DNA of 5,818 bases from NCBI GenBank assembly GCA_910587835.1, contig CAJUNQ010000020.1, positions 1-5,818 on the forward strand, written 5' to 3'. Shown piece by piece: positions 1 through 5,631 of this stretch (positions are counted from its first letter, which is position 1; the number at the start of each line of letters is the position of its first letter). Both the position numbers and the translations under genes were made by a program. This stretch comes from an uncultured Oscillospiraceae bacterium. GTDB taxonomy: Bacteria; Bacillota; Clostridia; Oscillospirales; Acutalibacteraceae. The notes under the pieces are model-generated. The model had not been told where the DNA came from. It worked only from the letters and a program-made list of their open reading frames with translations, and did not search any database.

Positions 1-118
1 AATGACGGAATTTTGACCAGAAGCGGTCAGCTTCAAGGAGAAAACCGCAAGGAATACTTGCGTATTACGAGGATTTTCGACGCAGAAGATGGCTGCTTCT
101 GGGTAAAAAGACGGCGTT
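1..118. repeat. Imperfect palindromic element, copy 1 (cut by window edge)
   Basis: The first 118 bases form an ungapped imperfect palindrome centred at about 59.5. The core is AATAC-TTGC-GTATT (53-66). The longest perfect block is CCAGAAGC (17-24) against GCTTCTGG (95-102), and further paired blocks reach out to bases 1-2/117-118. The core and flanks (GGAATACTTG, then GTATT, then ACGCAG) match the centre of the element at 1927-2094, so I treat the two as relatives. The left end lies outside the window, and the right end does not show the AATACAGGTT terminus of copy 2. The element has no coding capacity I believe in. A hairpin-forming dispersed repeat or MITE-like relic is the best description; mobility is inference. 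Confidence 0.6.
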
Positions 119-359
119 TTCGATTTTTCAAACAAGCCCTAAACGCTGGCAAAGTCAGCAGCTGACAAAAAGCTTGGCGCACAGGCTCAGAACGCCCCCA
201 CAGCAGGAGGGAGAGAGCACAAACAGAGGGCAAAAATCCTAAGCCGCCGCAGCGTCAAGCATTGCGGACAAAGATGACTCGTTGACTGAAAATGTAATTC
301 TGCTGCAAGCCCTGAATACGCTGGACGCTTTCATCCTGGGGAGAATTTCGCTGTCAGAC
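119..359. other. Noncoding stretch, nothing convincing
   Basis: About 240 bases lie between the palindromic element and the terminator of the SPFH gene. The only structures seen are a short perfect inverted repeat, GTCAGC-A-GCTGAC (154-166), and short open frames on both strands without a ribosome binding site. No promoter of good quality, RNA gene or recognisable protein was found. It may contain decayed remnants of an older gene. Confidence 0.4.
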
Positions 360-390
360 AAAAAGCCCCCCGGCAACGCCAGGGGGCTTT
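360..390 (-). terminator. Rho-independent terminator of the nfeD-SPFH operon
   Basis: Read on the minus strand, AAAGCCCCC (390-382) pairs perfectly with GGGGGCTTT (370-362). A U·G pair and an inner GGC/GCC continue the stem to a 3-base GTT loop, and the transcript then ends in a run of five T (364-360). It lies 13 bases past the SPFH stop codon, as expected for an intrinsic terminator. The plus-strand reading also forms the stem but lacks a good T run, so it acts mainly leftward. Confidence 0.93.
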
Positions 391-403
391 GATTGGCGCA
401 GCC

Positions 404-1360
404 TTACTTGTCAGCGGCGTCAGCTGTGAAAAGCTCCTTCACAGAAGCAGCCATGCCCGCCAGCCCCTGAATGTTGGAGGGCACGATGATCTTGGTGGCC
501 CGGCCGTCTGCCGCTGCCTGGAAAGCCTCCAGGCTCTTAAGGGCAATGACCCGCTCGGTGGGGTTGGCCTCGTTCATCAGCTTGATAGCGTCGGCCATGG
601 CCCGCTGCACCGAGAGAATAGCCTCCGCTTCGCCCTGGGCCTCCCGAATCTTGGTCTCCTTCACAGCCTCGGCCCGAAGCACCGCCGACTCCTTTTCACC
701 CTCGGCAATCAAAATGGCGCTGCGCTTCTCGCCCTCCGCGTCCAGAATCTTCGCCCGGCGTTCCCGCTCGGCCTTCATCTGTTTCTCCATGGAGTCCTGA
801 ATCTCCCGGGGCGGGATGATATTTTTCAGCTCCACCCGGTTGACCTTGATGCCCCAGGCGTCCGTGGCCTCGTCCAGAATCACCCGGATTTTGGAGTTGA
901 TCACGTCCCGGGAGGTGAGGGTGTGGTCCAGCTCCATCTCACCGATGATGTTGCGCAGGGTGGTGGCGGTCAGGTTTTCAATGGCGGAGATGGGGTTCTC
1001 CACGCCATAGGCGTACAGCTTGGGGTCGGTGATCTGGAAGTAGACCACCGTGTCGATCTGCATGGTGACATTGTCCTTGGTGATGACCGGCTGGGGAGGA
1101 AAGTCAATGACCTGCTCCTTCAGGCTCACCTTTTTGGCAATGCGGTCGATGAAGGGAAGCTTCAAATGCAGGCCCGTGCCCCAGGCGGAGTGGAACACGC
1201 CCAGACGCTCCACCACATAGGAGTGGGCCTGGGGGACGATTTTGAAGTTGGAGACGAGTGCCGCCTGCAGGACAATAATCAGAATGATAATGACGACGGC
1301 CCAGCCTGCGCTGGCCAGGTAGGGCGCTTCCATAAGCAGAGGCAGATTCAAAGCGTTCAT
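404..1360 (-). CDS. SPFH/stomatin-like membrane protein (paraslipin/QmcA type)
   Basis: This 318-residue protein belongs to the SPFH (stomatin/prohibitin/flotillin/HflK) family, membrane scaffolds that form large oligomeric rings and organise membrane microdomains or protease partners. One hydrophobic segment (about residues 18-36) anchors the N terminus. The SPFH domain follows (about 39-195) with typical features such as VVERLG (49-54), LKLPFID (66-72), VITKDNV (92-98) and the NIIPPREI block (180-187). A long charged, Ala/Glu-rich coiled coil (about 190-260) with repeated AEGEK-like units comes next, then a short C-terminal region. Length and order match paraslipins. The ATG directly abuts the TAA of the upstream NfeD gene, and an AAAGGAGA ribosome site (1368-1375) lies inside that gene, so the pair is cotranscribed and probably translationally linked. 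SPFH-NfeD pairing is well known, and the OB-fold of NfeD is thought to assist SPFH assembly. The exact client process cannot be read from the sequence. Confidence 0.95.
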   Translation of the reverse strand: MNALNLPLLMEAPYLASAGWAVVIIILIIVLQAALVSNFKIVPQAHSYVVERLGVFHSAWGTGLHLKLPFIDRIAKKVSLKEQVIDFPPQPVITKDNVTMQIDTVVYFQITDPKLYAYGVENPISAIENLTATTLRNIIGEMELDHTLTSRDVINSKIRVILDEATDAWGIKVNRVELKNIIPPREIQDSMEKQMKAERERRAKILDAEGEKRSAILIAEGEKESAVLRAEAVKETKIREAQGEAEAILSVQRAMADAIKLMNEANPTERVIALKSLEAFQAAADGRATKIIVPSNIQGLAGMAASVKELFTADAADK

Positions 1361-1816
1361 TTATTGATCTCCTTTCGTCAGAGAGGCGGGCGTTACAATC
1401 AGCTTAACGCCCTCAATGCGGACGACCGTTACCTGTTGGCCGGAGGAAAGCACCAGTTTGGGGTCTTCGCTGCGGGCGGCCCAGCTGTTGCCCAGCACCG
1501 ACACCCGGCCCCGGCCCAGCAGGCCGTTGACCTCCTCCGTTACCACAGCGGTGGCCCCCAGCACCCGGTCGGCGTTGGTGGAGACAGGCCTGCCCTTTTG
1601 CAGGCGGCGGGCAAGGGGGCGGGTAAAGATAATAGCCAGCACGGTAGCGGCCAAAAACAACGCCGCCTGTGCCCAAATGGGCGCACCCAGCAGACTGGCA
1701 AGGAAAGCCAGCAGGCTTCCTGGGACGAACCAGATGGAGACCAGCGCAGGCACGGCAGCCTCGATGATGGAAGCGGCCACAGCTGCGGCCAGCCAGATGA
1801 AGTCCATAATTTCCAT
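1361..1816 (-). CDS. NfeD family membrane protein (short form)
   Basis: This 151-residue protein is a short NfeD (NfeD1b-type) without the N-terminal ClpP-like protease domain of long NfeD proteins. Hydrophobic segments at about residues 5-42 and 48-66 probably form two to three membrane helices. An OB-fold domain (about 85-146) follows, with the typical LGATAVVTEEV (86-96), GRGRVSVLGNSW (101-112) and QQVTVVRIEGVKLIV (127-141) strands. NfeD proteins partner SPFH proteins in the membrane, and the next gene is exactly such a partner, beginning at the base after this TAA. The start is supported by a full AAAGGAGGT ribosome site (1824-1832) seven bases upstream. An in-frame second ATG at codon 4 is less well placed. 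The name NfeD is historical (nodulation efficiency) and does not state a role here. Confidence 0.93.
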   Translation of the reverse strand: MEIMDFIWLAAAVAASIIEAAVPALVSIWFVPGSLLAFLASLLGAPIWAQAALFLAATVLAIIFTRPLARRLQKGRPVSTNADRVLGATAVVTEEVNGLLGRGRVSVLGNSWAARSEDPKLVLSSGQQVTVVRIEGVKLIVTPASLTKGDQ

Positions 1817-1850
1817 ACTTGGGACCTCCTTTGCGCATAACGCGGGTATG

Positions 1851-1884
1851 GTTATATTTTACAACAAAAGGGGACAAAAAGCAA
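1851..1884 (-). promoter_or_regulatory. Possible promoter of the nfeD-SPFH operon
   Basis: On the minus strand a weak -35 TTGCTT (1884-1879) is followed by a 17-base spacer and TAAAAT (1861-1856). An overlapping alternative -10, TATAAC (1856-1851), also exists. The region is the only AT-rich stretch ahead of the NfeD ribosome site and would give a leader of about 30 bases. The -35 matches consensus only in TTG, so the call is tentative. Confidence 0.45.
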
Positions 1885-1926
1885 GGGATTTGAGGGGGAA
1901 TCTGAAAAAATGTGGGTGATTATTTC

Positions 1927-2094
1927 TTAGAACCTGTATTCATAGGCGGAGGATGCCGGAGTGGCGAGGGATTTTGTCGCCCTGCAAGGCAAAAAATCGC
2001 AGGAATACTTGCCGTATTTCAAGTTTTTTTAACGCAGCAGGACGGCAAAAGACCCGTCCCTCCGGCGTTCAACGCCTGTGAATACAGGTTCTTA
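1927..2094. repeat. Imperfect palindromic element, copy 2, with terminal inverted repeats
   Basis: This is a roughly 168-bp noncoding element. Its ends are 22-base inverted repeats (1927-1948 and 2073-2094) with one mismatch and one T/G position; 12 bases in a row, GAACCTGTATTC (1930-1941), pair perfectly with 2080-2091. The symmetry continues inward: GCCGGAG on the left faces CTCCGGC-like sequence on the right, TTTTG faces CAAAA, and CCTGC faces GCAGG. The centre is AATAC-TTGCC-GTATT (2004-2018). The whole element could fold as one long hairpin in DNA or RNA. I saw no clear target-site duplication. It has the general form of a MITE or large dispersed palindromic repeat, related to the copy at the left window edge. 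Confidence 0.75.
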
Positions 2095-2286
2095 CATTGC
2101 TTCCCGCTTTTTTTAACCCGTGACAGGCCGGGAGCCGGGTCTTGGACGGAAAGGAAGCACAGTCTTTTCCCGAAAACGGTTGGATTTCATGTAAAATTGG
2201 GAACAGCAGAGGCGCTGCGCTCCTTTTTGCAGTCAAAAGGACGATGCTCTGGGGAAAGATAGCCGGCGTTGCGGCAGGCCCCTCCA
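2095..2286. other. Noncoding spacer after the GNAT gene
   Basis: This 192-base stretch lies between the GNAT stop codon and the palindromic element. A weak stem ACCCG (2117-2121) with CGGGT (2136-2140) is present but has no T run on either strand, so no convincing intrinsic terminator for the GNAT gene is visible. No credible gene is seen. Together with the element and the NfeD leader it makes a gene-free gap of about 470 bases. Confidence 0.4.
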
Positions 2287-2889
2287 TCAGAATATATGCG
2301 CGCCCCCATGGGAGCCGGGCCCGCGGCGCAGGTCGGTGGGCAGCAGAGAGTAGAGGCTCAGGTCCACAATGCCCTTGTCCGGCCAGAAGAAGCCCTCGCG
2401 GATGGTGCCCTCCTTCACAAAGCCGCAGCGTTCCAGCACCAGAATGCCCCGGTAGTTGGCAGGCAGCACATAGGCCTGAATGCGGTGCACGCCCACGTTT
2501 ACCATCAGGTAGTCGGTGCAGGCCCGCAGGGCGCCGGTGGCAAGGCTCTCGCCGGTGCGGGTGCGGCTGAGGGTGAAGCGCACAGTCACCGACTGGGTCT
2601 GGGGGTCGATATTGTATATCTCAAAAATGCCGGCCAGACGGCTGCCGTTCCCCTCAGGGTAAATGCCCAGCATCACCGCCACCCGGTCCCGGAACATGGC
2701 CTCGGCCTGCAAAAGCCGCAGGCGGCACTGCTCAGGAGCGCGCAGAGCGGCGGTGGGGGCATAGCGAAAGTTTTCCTCGTCCCCAAGAATGTCCCAGAGG
2801 GCGGGCAGGTCCAGGTCAGTCATGCGGCCCAGAGAGAGCCCCTTGCCGCTGATGTAGGGAAAGGTGGAAAATAGAAGCCCGGTGTTCAT
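2287..2889 (-). CDS. GNAT family N-acetyltransferase (RimJ/RimL-like)
   Basis: The 200-residue product resembles the RimJ/RimL branch of GNAT acetyltransferases, which move an acetyl group from acetyl-CoA to a protein N terminus or small amine; the acceptor is unknown. The N-terminal part has the usual opening (GKGLSLGRMTDLDLPALWDI, residues 15-34). The acetyl-CoA loop falls around 109-121. There, G113-E-S115-L-A117-T118 stands where the family usually has G-x-G-x-A-T, so one glycine is replaced by serine. The later signature N145YRGILVLERCGFVKEG (145-161) is typical. I chose the ATG at 2889 because an AAAGGAGG site (2896-2903) lies six bases upstream. A longer frame to 3006 has no such site and adds 39 low-complexity residues. 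The gene appears to stand alone: it is 276 bases from the HAD gene and has no partner downstream. Confidence 0.88.
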   Translation of the reverse strand: MNTGLLFSTFPYISGKGLSLGRMTDLDLPALWDILGDEENFRYAPTAALRAPEQCRLRLLQAEAMFRDRVAVMLGIYPEGNGSRLAGIFEIYNIDPQTQSVTVRFTLSRTRTGESLATGALRACTDYLMVNVGVHRIQAYVLPANYRGILVLERCGFVKEGTIREGFFWPDKGIVDLSLYSLLPTDLRRGPGSHGGAHIF

Positions 2890-3165
2890 GAGAGGCCTCC
2901 TTTCAGAAACTGGAAAAGTCCTGACGCGCAAACCGGCGCGAGCAGAGAACGACGATGGACAGACAAGGGAGGAACGCGGTAAAAGGTAGAGAGGGGCTCT
3001 TGACACGGCTCTGAAAAGCCCATCTCCGGCAGTGTGCTGCCGCCTCGTGATAGGAGGATGCGGCTCCCGGCAGCCTGAAGCAGGACAGACAAAAGCCCCG
3101 ATGACAGCCTTTTTAACTTAAATTAAAAAGGAGCGTGTGCCGCTTTAACTTAGCAGAGCGTTCCT
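2890..3165. other. Leader/intergenic region between HAD and GNAT genes
   Basis: These 276 bases separate two minus-strand genes. The right part (3108-3174) is the hairpin-rich AT tract described separately. The left part is GC-rich with no good -35/-10 pair for the GNAT gene; a partial stem GGGCT/AGCCC (about 2995-3023) is present without a T run. The GNAT promoter is therefore unresolved: it may lie in the AT tract near 3110-3150, or the gene may be reached by readthrough from the met operon. Confidence 0.4.
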
Positions 3166-3174
3166 CTAAGTCAA
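3108..3174 (-). terminator. Probable terminator region of the metA operon with AT palindrome
   Basis: On the minus strand a stem forms across the HAD stop codon (TTGACTTAG, 3174-3166, with CTAAGTTAA, 3153-3145, one G·U). It is followed by AGCG-GCACA-CGCT and then CCTTTTTAATTT. The T run is also one arm of a perfect inverted repeat, CCTTTTTAA (3108-3116) and TTAAAAAGG (3123-3131), with a 6-base loop. Several stems compete, so the exact terminator is unclear. The position and T run support termination after HAD, and an operator role for the AT palindrome is an alternative. Confidence 0.45.
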
Positions 3175-3798
3175 AAACTGCAACAGACCCGGCAGGTCAC
3201 CGGGCGCGTCAATATGAGGCGCACCCTCCGCCCGCCCGAAACCATAGGCGGCGTGAATGAAGGGGACCCCCGCTTTCTGGGCGGCGGCCTGGTCCATTGC
3301 CGTGTCGCCCACATAGACAGGCTGTGTCATGCCCAGCCGCTGGGCCACCAGCCGGATGTTCTCCCACTTCTCCTTGCCGGTGCGGCCAATGCACTCCCAG
3401 CCGGCAAAATAGGGCTCCAGCTTGTGGGCGGCAAAGAAAGCGGGGATGTACTCAGGTCCGCAGTTGCTGACAATGGCCAGAGGGCACTGCCTTGCCAGCT
3501 GTTCCAGGGTTTCCGTGAGGCCGGGGTAAAGCCGGCCCCCGTGTTCCCGCAGATAGGCGTCCTCCACCACGCAGAGCTGGGCAAACAGCTCCGCGCCACG
3601 CTCCGGGGTGAGCTGGGGGAAAAGGGTCTTCATCAGCTGGGGGGCGGTCATGCCCATCACACTTTGCAGCTCCTCTGTGGTGGGAGGGCGGGGGATGTCC
3701 GGCTCCCCGGCCAGGGCCAGCCGCCAGACATCCGTCAGGGATTCGCTGGAATCCCACAGAGTACCGTCCAAGTCAAAAATCACGCCGTCACAAATCAC
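3166..3798 (-). CDS. HAD-superfamily hydrolase (phosphoglycolate-phosphatase-like)
   Basis: This 210-residue protein is a HAD-IA type phosphatase. All four motifs are intact: motif I D9-L-D11-G-T (nucleophile D9, acid/base D11), motif II S111 in IVSNCG, the motif III lysine in GRTGKEK (K142 or K144), and motif IV GDTAMD (D165 and D169). A helical cap domain lies between about residues 16 and 88. The overall pattern is that of phosphoglycolate phosphatase/PGMB-like enzymes acting on small phosphorylated metabolites in the cytoplasm; the substrate cannot be deduced. The start is the GTG at 3798, with AGGAGG (3806-3811) seven bases upstream. A longer in-frame reading to 3861 would bury the start inside the Fe-S gene. 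GTG overlaps the TGA of that gene (GTGA), so translation is coupled. It is the last gene of the metA operon. Confidence 0.92.
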   Translation of the reverse strand: MICDGVIFDLDGTLWDSSESLTDVWRLALAGEPDIPRPPTTEELQSVMGMTAPQLMKTLFPQLTPERGAELFAQLCVVEDAYLREHGGRLYPGLTETLEQLARQCPLAIVSNCGPEYIPAFFAAHKLEPYFAGWECIGRTGKEKWENIRLVAQRLGMTQPVYVGDTAMDQAAAQKAGVPFIHAAYGFGRAEGAPHIDAPGDLPGLLQFLT

Positions 3799-4502
3799 GT
3801 TGCGGCCTCCTTTTTTGTATAACGTTGGGTGTACGGGCAAATCTGGATACATTTGCCGCACAGAGTGATTTCCTGCCCCGTCCGCTCCTTAGCCAGGGCC
3901 CGGGCGGCTTTCCGGCAGGCATCCACATCCACCAGGACTTCTCTCTCAGTGGCAATATCCCACAAGGCTCCATGGATGGCCCCGCCGGGGCAGTGGTCCC
4001 GGCAGCGGGCGCAGTCTCCGCAGCGGGAGGCGTTTACCGGCTGGCCGGGATGATCAAAGGCCGCGTCTGTCAGCACAGAGCTCAGCCGTACTGCCGGGCC
4101 GAATTCCGGGGTGACCAGCAGGGCGGATTTGCCCACCCACCCCAGCCCTGCCCGGGTGGCGCAGGTTTTGTGGGGGAAGGGGGTGTGGTACCCGGCGGAC
4201 TCCGCCACCGCCGTGGTGGTCTGGGCCAGGGCATGGAAGCCCTGCTTGACAATATAGGATGCAGCCAGCTCCGACAGCTGGTCCAGCTTGGCGTTCAGGG
4301 TATGGTACTGCTCAAAATAATCCATACTGGGCCCATCGGAGATACCGCATATTGTAGAAGCCGGAAGGCGCACAGCCAAAGACACGCAGCTGGTCCACTG
4401 GCCGGGGGAGAGGGCGCTGACATCCCCAAAGCCCACCAGGTCTGCGCCCTCTGCCAATAACAGCGCCCGAAGGGGCTCCCCGGAGAGAACGGCAGTCTTC
4501 AC
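3795..4502 (-). CDS. Short epoxyqueuosine reductase-like (QueG-like) double [4Fe-4S] protein
   Basis: The 235-residue product resembles the central and Fe-S parts of QueG, the cobalamin- and [4Fe-4S]-dependent enzyme that reduces epoxyqueuosine in tRNA. Eight cysteines are spaced for two clusters: C161, C164, C167 and C171 followed by P172, then C196, C215, C218 and C222 followed by PYTQ. By the QueG pattern, cluster one uses C161/C164/C167/C222 and cluster two C171/C196/C215/C218. The region RAGLGWVGKSALLVTPEFG (117-135) matches the conserved QueG block. It is much shorter than QueG (usually over 300 residues) and ends right after the clusters, with no HEAT-like tRNA-binding tail. Calling it a true queuosine enzyme is therefore unsafe; a corrinoid-linked redox or reactivation protein is also possible. 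The start is the GTG at 4502, with AAGGAGG (4510-4516) seven bases upstream and a GTGA overlap with the metA stop. Confidence 0.85.
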   Translation of the reverse strand: MKTAVLSGEPLRALLLAEGADLVGFGDVSALSPGQWTSCVSLAVRLPASTICGISDGPSMDYFEQYHTLNAKLDQLSELAASYIVKQGFHALAQTTTAVAESAGYHTPFPHKTCATRAGLGWVGKSALLVTPEFGPAVRLSSVLTDAAFDHPGQPVNASRCGDCARCRDHCPGGAIHGALWDIATEREVLVDVDACRKAARALAKERTGQEITLCGKCIQICPYTQRYTKKEAAT

Positions 4503-5422
4503 GGTTCGTCCTCCTTGATGAAGTCATAGGGCGCCTGCTGGTAGACATAGTAGTTCAGCCAGTTCGCCACCAGCAGATGGGCGTTGCTCCGCCAGGTGAA
4601 GGGGGGCGTGCGGGTGGGGTCGTCCTCAGGGAAATAGTGGTAGGGCACCTTGGGCTCCAAGCCCTTTGCCACGTCCCGAAGGTATTCCTTGGCCAGGGTG
4701 TCCCGGTCATACTCCGCGTGGCCGGTGACAAACATCCGCCGCCCGCCCCGCTCGGCACAGATGTGCAGCCCTGCCAGGTCGGAGACCCCCAAAGGCAGCA
4801 GCTCCGGATGAGCCTCAATGTCCTCCAACAAAACCTGGGTGTAGCGGGAGTGGGGGGCAAAGTAGTTGTCGTCAAAGCCCCGCATCAGGGGATGATAGGG
4901 ATTGAGCACCCGGTGATTGTAGATGCCGCTGAGCTTTTCCGGCAAGGGATGCTTCTGAATACCATAGTGATAGTATAGCCCCGCCTGGGCTCCCCAACAT
5001 ATGTACAGGGTAGAGTAGACATGGGTTTGGGCCCAGTCAAAAACAGCGCACATCTCAGGCCAGTAGTCCACCTCCTCAAAAGGGAGCTTCTCCACCGGCG
5101 CACCGGTGATGATGAGGCCGTCAAAGCGGCGGTCGCGCACCTCCTCCAAAGTCTTATAATACTGATTGAGATAAGAGATGCTGGTGTTTTTGCTGACATG
5201 GCTGGCCGGATGCAGCAGCTCCACCTCCACCTGCAGGGGAGAATTGCTGAGCAGGCGCAGCAGCTGAGTCTCGGTCTCCAGCTTGGTGGGCATCAAATTC
5301 AAAATAGCGATGCCCAGAGGGCGGATGTCCTGAGCAACGGCCCGGCTGCGGGACATAACAAAGATGTTCTCGTTTTCCAGAACCTCGATCACAGGCAGCT
5401 CGGCGTTGACACGAATAGGCAT
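4499..5422 (-). CDS. metA: Homoserine O-acetyltransferase (MetA family)
   Basis: MetA acylates the hydroxyl of L-homoserine, the first committed step of methionine synthesis, in the cytoplasm. The 307-residue length is typical. The catalytic residues keep the numbering of the characterised enzymes: nucleophile C142 in YICWGAQA, and H235 and E237 in the GHAEYD block. Residue 111 is glutamate (GAPVEKLPFEEVDYW). In studied MetA enzymes Glu at this position goes with acetyl-CoA use and Gly with succinyl-CoA, so I predict acetyl-CoA despite the family's old name. The start ATG has a weaker GGAAAGG site (5433-5439) ten bases upstream. It is the first gene of a three-gene operon and overlaps the Fe-S gene by four bases. 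The leader of about 130 bases contains no SAM riboswitch that I can recognise. Confidence 0.96.
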   Translation of the reverse strand: MPIRVNAELPVIEVLENENIFVMSRSRAVAQDIRPLGIAILNLMPTKLETETQLLRLLSNSPLQVEVELLHPASHVSKNTSISYLNQYYKTLEEVRDRRFDGLIITGAPVEKLPFEEVDYWPEMCAVFDWAQTHVYSTLYICWGAQAGLYYHYGIQKHPLPEKLSGIYNHRVLNPYHPLMRGFDDNYFAPHSRYTQVLLEDIEAHPELLPLGVSDLAGLHICAERGGRRMFVTGHAEYDRDTLAKEYLRDVAKGLEPKVPYHYFPEDDPTRTPPFTWRSNAHLLVANWLNYYVYQQAPYDFIKEDEP

Positions 5423-5496
5423 AAGCTCACAGCCTTTCCAGTTGATAATAGGAAGGACGCTTCAGTCCGGCGGGGAAAGAAAGATGAAAAAAGCGC

Positions 5497-5525
5497 TTGA
5501 CAAAAGCTGGGAGAAGCGATATAAT
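5497..5525 (+). promoter_or_regulatory. Consensus promoter P1, pointing out of the window
   Basis: TTGACA (5497-5502), a 17-base spacer and TATAAT (5520-5525) give a full consensus sigma-A promoter. An A-rich stretch (about 5477-5492) lies just upstream, as in UP elements. Transcription would start near 5532. The sequence around the -35 (GAAAAAAGCGCTTGACAAA) resembles that at P2 and P3, so it is likely the first member of the stable-RNA promoter array. Confidence 0.85.
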
Positions 5526-5532
5526 ACCAAAC

Positions 5533-5553
5533 ATTGCGGCGCAAAACCGCAAT
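5533..5553. promoter_or_regulatory. Perfect inverted repeat between facing promoters
   Basis: ATTGCGG (5533-5539), a 7-base spacer and CCGCAAT (5547-5553) form a perfect dyad. It occupies almost exactly the space between the predicted start of P1 (about 5532, rightward) and that of the metA promoter (about 5553, leftward). Either RNA would begin with this stem-loop. It could instead be a protein operator. Confidence 0.6.
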
Positions 5554-5559
5554 AAAGCT

Positions 5560-5589
5560 ATTATAACACAACCAGCTTTGGTTTGTACA
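5560..5589 (-). promoter_or_regulatory. Promoter of the metA operon (extended -10)
   Basis: On the minus strand TGT-TATAAT (5568-5560) is a perfect -10 with a TGn extension. TGTACA (5589-5584), 18 bases further upstream, matches four of six -35 positions. Transcription would start near 5553, giving a leader of about 130 bases ahead of metA. It faces P1 head-on. Confidence 0.72.
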
Positions 5590-5631
5590 GCATGGGACTT
5601 CAAAAGTTTTTCAAAAAACCTGAAAAAACTG

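Noticed and set aside
33..233. 66-codon minus-strand open frame at the left edge
   Set aside because: It lies over the palindromic element, and no ribosome site or recognisable domain supports it.
244..390. Plus-strand open stretch reading ...DDSLTENVILLQALNTLD..., with an opposite-strand 31-codon frame at 239-334
   Set aside because: The translation looks somewhat protein-like, but there is no good start or ribosome site, it runs through the terminator, and I recognise no family. At best it is a fragment of a lost gene.
389..1840. Long plus-strand open frame of 483 codons across the SPFH and NfeD genes
   Set aside because: It is antisense to two well-recognised proteins, begins within the terminator, has no ribosome site, and its translation is low-complexity Gly/His/Gln/Leu-rich. 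It is a shadow of GC-rich codon use.
2890..3006. N-terminal extension of the GNAT gene to 3006
   Set aside because: The ATG at 2889 has an AAAGGAGG site six bases upstream; the extension is Arg/Ser/Pro-rich and outside the family domain.
3000..3028. Plus-strand TTGACA at 3000-3005 as a promoter
   Set aside because: No -10-like sequence lies 16-18 bases downstream, and there is no plus-strand gene to serve.
2886..3092. 68-codon minus-strand frame whose TGA overlaps the GNAT ATG
   Set aside because: The overlap suggests a leader peptide, but it begins with TTG, lacks a ribosome site, and its sequence is not protein-like.
5423..5553. SAM riboswitch or T-box in the metA leader
   Set aside because: The leader is long enough, but I find neither the conserved S-box helices nor a T-box motif and no terminator stem before the start codon; only a small GGAC/GTCC stem is present.
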